In this document: in pieces, positions 6,931 through 9,425 of the stretch
Numbering within the stretch: position 1 is the stretch's first letter
How the letters are laid out: every line of letters begins with the position of its first letter
Source of the DNA: Candidatus Iainarchaeum sp.
GTDB taxonomy: Archaea > Iainarchaeota > Iainarchaeia > JAADDC01
Reading direction: 5' to 3'
Assembly: GCA_015520865.1 (NCBI GenBank)
Contig: WAPE01000012.1
Location: forward strand, 1-9,425
DNA: 9,425 nt
The notes under the pieces: model-generated
Told to the model about the DNA's origin: nothing
What the model saw: only the letters and a program-made list of their open reading frames with translations
Databases searched by the model: none
Position numbers and translations under genes: made by a program

Positions 6931-7437
6931 ATGGAGGATCTGAGAGCTCTAACCCTTGCATTGTTGGTGGCATTCGCAATCGCTGGTATTACGTTGTACG
7001 TACTCCAATTTTTCCAGCCAAAGAAGATGACCTACTCCTACGAAGAAATAAGCAGCATGACAAAGGAAGAACTTATCCAGCTGGTTCTCGAGAACCAAAG
7101 AGAAAGTGGAGGACCTGGCAAGCTCGTGTTCCCAATATCAGTCGTCCTCGCTGCCGTGTTAGCAGCAGCCATATCGTTCAAGATGTGTAAACGGGCCTCT
7201 ATCGACAAGAGAATACTACCGTACCTCCTCAGGCCAGAGGAAAGAAAAATCGTTGAGCTATTGGTCGATCACAACGGCGAAATGAAACAAGCAGAGCTCG
7301 TAGCTTTGTCAAAGCTGAACAAGGTAAAGGTACACAGAATTTTGCGGCAGATGGAACAGAGAGGCCTTATAGAAACTGTTAGGGTTAGTAAATACAACAT
7401 AGTTAGGCTAAATAAGGAGGTTCTGAGGGTTTTCTGA
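6931..7437 (+). CDS. Membrane-anchored winged-helix transcriptional regulator (COG2512-like)
   Basis: From the ATG at 6931 the product is 168 residues. Segments 4-28 and about 65-84 are hydrophobic and likely to cross the membrane, separated by a polar stretch with SMTKEELIQLVLENQ. The C-terminal domain (98-161) is a MarR/TrmB-like winged helix, with LRPEERKIVELLVDHNGEMK, then recognition region KLNKVKVHRILRQMEQRGLI and a wing ending in NIVRL. This arrangement resembles the predicted membrane-associated regulators of COG2512. The frame extends to a GTG at 6877, which would add 18 mostly hydrophobic residues; I prefer 6931 because the best TATA box would start transcription after 6877, though 6931 lacks a clear ribosome site. 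The next gene, on the same strand, encodes an exported ferritin-like protein and is the obvious candidate target or partner. Codons are visibly richer in A (ATA, ACA, GCA) than in glmS. Confidence 0.75.
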   Translation: MEDLRALTLALLVAFAIAGITLYVLQFFQPKKMTYSYEEISSMTKEELIQLVLENQRESGGPGKLVFPISVVLAAVLAAAISFKMCKRASIDKRILPYLLRPEERKIVELLVDHNGEMKQAELVALSKLNKVKVHRILRQMEQRGLIETVRVSKYNIVRLNKEVLRVF

Positions 7438-7482
7438 ATAGTTTCACTAAGAATAATGGATAGTTTCAACATTACATTGCTC

Positions 7483-7488
7483 GGGTGA
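7483..7488 (+). promoter_or_regulatory. Ribosome binding site GGGTGA ahead of the DUF2202 gene
   Basis: GGGTGA is a good archaeal site but stands 19 bases before the first ATG in frame (7508). It is well spaced for the in-frame ATA at 7493. No ATG, GTG or TTG occurs in frame between the upstream stop (TAA 7454-7456) and 7508. Confidence 0.45.
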
Positions 7489-7507
7489 TAGCATAAAAGG
7501 CTTCGGA

Positions 7508-8200
7508 ATGATTGGTGCAGCCGGTGTAATAGCACTGCTATTGGTCTTGGCGGGGCTGAGTGCAACGGGTGCACTAAAGCCAACAACACAAACGGCCTCA
7601 TACCAACCATCCCTTGCCGGGTGGAGGCACGGCTACAATGTACACAACACCAACATAACATCCCTACCTGCGGGCGAGCTCTCGGACACAGAAAAGGAGG
7701 CGTTACTATACATGGTGGAAGAAGAGAAGCTGGCAAGGGACGTCTACCAAGCATTGTACGAAAAATGGGGACTGCCGATATTCGAGAACATAGCAAGGAG
7801 CGAGCAACAGCATATGGACTCAGTCAGAGCTCTCTTGGAAAAGTATGGCCTCCAAGATCCTACGAGTAATACGACCATGGGTGAATTCACGGACAGTGAA
7901 CTGGCAAACCTTTACGAAGAACTGGTAGCACAGGGTTCCGTTAGATTAGAAGAGGCGATAAAAGTCGGTCTCACAATAGAGGAAAAGGATATATACGACC
8001 TTGAGGAGTGGATGAGCCAGGTTGACAATATTGACATAAAGACAGTGTTCTGCAACCTCGAGAAGGGGTCCAGAAATCACCTAAGGGCTTTCTATAAACA
8101 ATTAGAGCTCTACCGTGGCGACTATACACCAAAGTACATCACAGAAACGCTGTTTACCACCATAATTACAGGGGGAGTAGAAAAAGGGAGAGCTTGTTAA
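7508..8200 (+). CDS. Exported ferritin-like DUF2202 protein
   Basis: The 230-residue product starts with a hydrophobic stretch (IGAAGVIALLLVLAGLSATG, residues 2-21) that looks like a signal peptide or N-terminal anchor, so the protein should face outside. Residues 57-205 match DUF2202, a ferritin-like four-helix family: EEEKLARDVYQALYEKW (71-87), FENIARSEQQH (92-102), then LEEAIKVGLTIEEKDIYDLEEW (147-168) and KGSRNHLRAF (186-195). Glu71-73, Glu99, His102, Glu158-159 and His191 are plausible metal ligands; the metal and reaction are not established for the family. The annotated ATG gives an n-region without a positive charge, whereas starting at the ATA at 7493 would add IKGFG and a lysine, with a better-placed ribosome site. 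It probably shares a transcript with the membrane regulator 70 bases upstream; a T-rich terminator follows. Confidence 0.85.
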   Translation: MIGAAGVIALLLVLAGLSATGALKPTTQTASYQPSLAGWRHGYNVHNTNITSLPAGELSDTEKEALLYMVEEEKLARDVYQALYEKWGLPIFENIARSEQQHMDSVRALLEKYGLQDPTSNTTMGEFTDSELANLYEELVAQGSVRLEEAIKVGLTIEEKDIYDLEEWMSQVDNIDIKTVFCNLEKGSRNHLRAFYKQLELYRGDYTPKYITETLFTTIITGGVEKGRAC

Positions 8201-8213
8201 CTCTCGCACCCCA

Positions 8214-8237
8214 TTTTTACCTTTTTGAAGTTCTTTA
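8214..8237 (+). terminator. T-rich transcription terminator after the DUF2202 gene
   Basis: Two TTTTT runs (8214-8218 and 8222-8226) and TTCTTT (8231-8236) follow the stop codon closely. Oligo-T tracts without a required hairpin are the usual archaeal termination signal. Confidence 0.6.
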
Positions 8238-8241
8238 GTAC

Positions 8242-8300
8242 GTAGGGCCGAGCGGAGCGAGTGCCCTACCCGCTCCGCGATCAACCGGCGGGCCGGTTGA
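8242..8300. other. GC-rich hairpins downstream of tRNA-Arg
   Basis: TCAACCGG/CCGGTTGA (8281-8288/8293-8300) is a perfect 8-base stem with loop CGGG, one base from the tRNA-Arg 3' end. To its left, GTAGGGC/GCCCTAC (8242-8248/8263-8269) and CGGAGCG/CGCTCCG (8253-8259/8271-8277) are two perfect 7-base pairings that interlock, so they probably form alternately. No T run follows on the minus strand, so this is not an ordinary tRNA terminator. GGAGCGAGTG here also occurs at 6659-6668 beside tRNA-Leu. Confidence 0.5.
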
Positions 8301-8301
8301 G

Positions 8302-8376
8302 CGGACCCGGGGGGATTCGAACCCCCGACCTTCGGCTTAGGAGGCCGACGCCCTATCCAGGCTGGGCTACGGGTCC
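8302..8376 (-). tRNA. tRNA-Arg (anticodon CCT)
   Basis: The minus strand folds as a class I tRNA: acceptor GGACCCG (8376-8370) with CGGGTCC (8309-8303), discriminator G (8302), anticodon stem TCGGC/GCCGA with loop CTCCTAA, giving CCT for AGG codons, and T arm GGGGG-TTCGAAT-CCCCC. CCA is not encoded and no intron is seen. AGG is used heavily for arginine in this window. No TATA box stands about 26 bases upstream, so it may be cut from a tRNA-Val transcript, or start at the TATAA in the repeat at 8434-8460. Confidence 0.96.
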
Positions 8377-8433
8377 TCTATTTACATCCCAACAGCTGCC
8401 GTCGGGTGGTCGAGCGGTGGCGAAGACCGCCCC

Positions 8434-8460
8434 TGGGGTTATAGGGGCGAAGCCCCATGA
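8434..8460 (+). repeat. 27-base direct repeat, right copy
   Basis: TGGGGTTATAGGGGCGA, then AGC, then CCCATGA; it differs from the left copy (6745-6771) at two positions. Its right end abuts the 3' end of tRNA-Val exactly. Inside it, GGGGC/GCCCC folds with a 3-base loop. Just before it, GCGGT/ACCGC (8414-8418/8425-8429) forms a stem like the one preceding the left copy, with the sequence GACCGC shared by both. Confidence 0.75.
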
Positions 8461-8534
<74 letters not shown>

Positions 8535-8556
8535 ACAGGAATCGAGGGGCATGCGG

Positions 8557-8570
8557 GAATTAATTTCCGA
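8557..8570 (-). promoter_or_regulatory. BRE/TATA promoter of tRNA-Val
   Basis: On the minus strand, TCGGAAATTAATTC gives an AT-rich box centred near 8562, about 26 bases before the tRNA-Val 5' end at 8534. It lies between the small helix-turn-helix gene and the tRNA. Confidence 0.55.
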
Positions 8571-8583
8571 GGCAAAGTGGTAT

Positions 8584-8751
8584 TTAGGAAATCACTCCGA
8601 GCTTTCGGAGCTTTTCTACCTTCTTCTGGACCACCTTGAAGGGGAGCTTCGTTCGTCGGACGATCTTCTTTATCTCTACGCCTTCCTTTACCATCTCTGC
8701 TATCTCTTTGTCGACCCTCTTCATACGGAAGGTAGCCGATAGCCTCTTCAT
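8584..8751 (-). CDS. Small helix-turn-helix protein (55 residues)
   Basis: The basic product contains a compact three-helix pattern: VDKEIAEMVKEGVEIKKIVR, then TKLPFKVVQKKVEKLRKLGV as recognition helix and turn, ending in S. This fits a minimal winged-helix or HTH DNA-binding protein; I do not recognise a named family. The frame continues upstream to 8853, but that part lies within the YjbQ gene in another frame. I chose the ATG at 8751 because TTATAAAG (8783-8776) lies about 28 bases ahead, as for a leaderless gene; ATG 8724 (46 residues) is possible. A 63-codon frame opposite (8551-8742, plus) looks like its antisense shadow. Confidence 0.65.
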   Translation of the reverse strand: MKRLSATFRMKRVDKEIAEMVKEGVEIKKIVRRTKLPFKVVQKKVEKLRKLGVIS

Positions 8752-8774
8752 CGTTTTGAAGGATGGGGAGAAAA

Positions 8775-8784
8775 ACTTTATAAG
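8775..8784 (-). promoter_or_regulatory. TATA box for the small helix-turn-helix gene, inside the end of the YjbQ gene
   Basis: The minus strand reads CTTATAAAGT, overlapping the TAA stop of the YjbQ gene. Its distance to ATG 8751 suits a leaderless transcript. The plus strand of the same stretch, GAAAAACTTTATAAG, is also a good BRE/TATA match pointing right. Confidence 0.5.
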
Positions 8785-9188
8785 CCGATATAGGTCAGCA
8801 CGATGGTTCTCGTCCTTGGTCCGTCTCCCTCCAGGAGAAGGATCCTCTGCCACGTACCGAGAAGGAGGTTTCCGCCCGATACGGGGATCGTCACGGAAGA
8901 ACCTACGAGGACGTTTCTTAGGTGGGCGTGAGCGTTGTTGTCTATCCTGTTATGGTTGTAATCGCTGAGTTCTGGAGCCAAACGGTCGAGAAGGTTTTCG
9001 ATATCGTCTAGTAGGCCGGGCTCTGCCTCGTTGAGGGTTATCGCCGCCGTCGTGTGGGGTAAGAATAGGTTTACTATGCCGTCACCAGCGGAGATTTCCC
9101 GGAGTGCTTCCCGTACAAACTCGGTAACGTCGAGGATATCGATCCGCTTGCGGCTTTCAACCTGGATTGCCCTTTGAATCACCCTCAT
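8778..9188 (-). CDS. YjbQ/UPF0047 family protein
   Basis: The 136-residue protein is full length for the UPF0047/YjbQ family (COG0432), a small trimeric fold. Conserved segments are all present: FLPHTTAAITLNEAEPGL (42-59), NNAHAHLRNVLVGSS (84-98), IPVSGGNLLLGTWQ (101-114) and LLEGDGPRTR (118-127), with His45, His87 and His89 as likely site residues. Some members have been reported with thiamine phosphate synthase activity, but the physiological role is uncertain. It overlaps the upstream gene by 32 bases, so the two are translationally close. GGAGG (9193-9189) touches the ATG at 9188 with no spacer; the GTG at 9182 would have a normal 6-base gap, so the real start may be two codons later. Confidence 0.92.
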   Translation of the reverse strand: MRVIQRAIQVESRKRIDILDVTEFVREALREISAGDGIVNLFLPHTTAAITLNEAEPGLLDDIENLLDRLAPELSDYNHNRIDNNAHAHLRNVLVGSSVTIPVSGGNLLLGTWQRILLLEGDGPRTRTIVLTYIGL

Positions 9189-9425
9189 CCTCCAACCACT
9201 CCAGTATTTCTTTTTCGAGGGTCTCGGGATCCTCAGTCTTAAGGGTTATGGCCTGTGGATGACCCCAACCCTTAGCTAAGCCTAGACTCTTCGCCTTTTC
9301 GAGGAGGGGGAAGAAGTTAACGTTTCCCCTGAGGCTTACCGTGAAGAGCTTTACCCGCGGCGTTTCCTCGACGATAACAACGTCATATCCGTATTCTTCT
9401 TGATAATAGGAGGCTACCTTTCCCC
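9157..9425 (-). CDS. C-terminal fragment of a possible DHH-family phosphoesterase (5' part outside window)
   Basis: The minus strand is open from the window edge to TGA at 9159-9157, giving the last 88 residues of a protein. It reads as alternating strands and helices: DVVIVEETPRVKLFTVSLRG, then NFFPLLEKAKSLGLAKGWGH followed by PQAITLKTEDPETLEKEILE and a short polar tail. SLRG followed some 25 residues later by GHPQA resembles the DHHA1 nucleic-acid-binding domain of RecJ/NrnA-type phosphoesterases (usually GGHxxAAG), but the motif is not exact and the catalytic DHH part would lie outside the window. The coding region overlaps the YjbQ start by 32 bases in another frame. Confidence 0.55.
   Translation of the reverse strand, partial: GKVASYYQEEYGYDVVIVEETPRVKLFTVSLRGNVNFFPLLEKAKSLGLAKGWGHPQAITLKTEDPETLEKEILEWLEDEGDSKGNPG

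Noticed and set aside
7269..7796. Minus-strand frame of 175 codons across the regulator and DUF2202 genes
   Set aside because: It spans two better-supported genes and their gap; its composition is that of a shadow frame.
8242..8277. Classical H-type pseudoknot
   Set aside because: The two stems interlock, but the one-base loop between their 3' strands is too short to span a 7-base stem, so alternative pairing is more likely.
8551..8742. Plus-strand 63-codon frame opposite the small HTH gene
   Set aside because: The opposite strand gives a coherent basic helix-turn-helix with a TATA box at the right distance; this frame has neither.

Overview
The window looks like archaeal, probably Thermococcales (Thermococcus/Pyrococcus/Palaeococcus), chromosomal DNA. 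Supporting signs are a tungsten aldehyde:ferredoxin oxidoreductase-family gene, a GNAT-ABC ATPase fusion of the COG2401 type, tRNA genes without encoded CCA, AT-rich TATA boxes about 26 bases ahead of genes, AGGAGGTGA-type ribosome sites, and tightly packed overlapping genes with heavy AGG arginine usage. This assignment is from sequence character and remembered families; no search was run.

Left part (1-3855): the 3' part of an oxidoreductase gene runs rightward and meets, tail to tail, a leftward two-gene unit. Both stop codons lie in one CTAG. The leftward unit is an ASCH-domain protein followed, with an overlap, by the soluble GNAT-ABC protein. Middle (3856-6556): a short divergent control region leads into glmS (glucosamine-6-phosphate synthase) and then a winged-helix regulator whose C-terminal part resembles archaeal S-layer domains. 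GlmS makes the amino-sugar precursor for surface glycans, so the pair may link sugar supply and cell-surface state. TTCGAA-centred palindromes sit ahead of both genes.

Right-middle (6557-8536): three leftward tRNA genes, Leu(GAG), Arg(CCT) and Val(GAC), are set among GC-rich hairpin-forming non-coding DNA. Between the Leu and Arg genes lies a rightward two-gene cassette: a membrane-anchored winged-helix regulator and an exported ferritin-like DUF2202 protein. A 27-base direct repeat (25 of 27 identical), each copy with a hairpin just before it, occurs on both sides of the cassette. These structured, repeated, tRNA-linked elements are the least explained part of the window.

Right end (8584-9425): a leftward, overlapping set consisting of the 3' end of a possible DHH-family phosphoesterase, a YjbQ/UPF0047 protein, and a 55-residue helix-turn-helix protein with its own promoter inside the end of the YjbQ gene.
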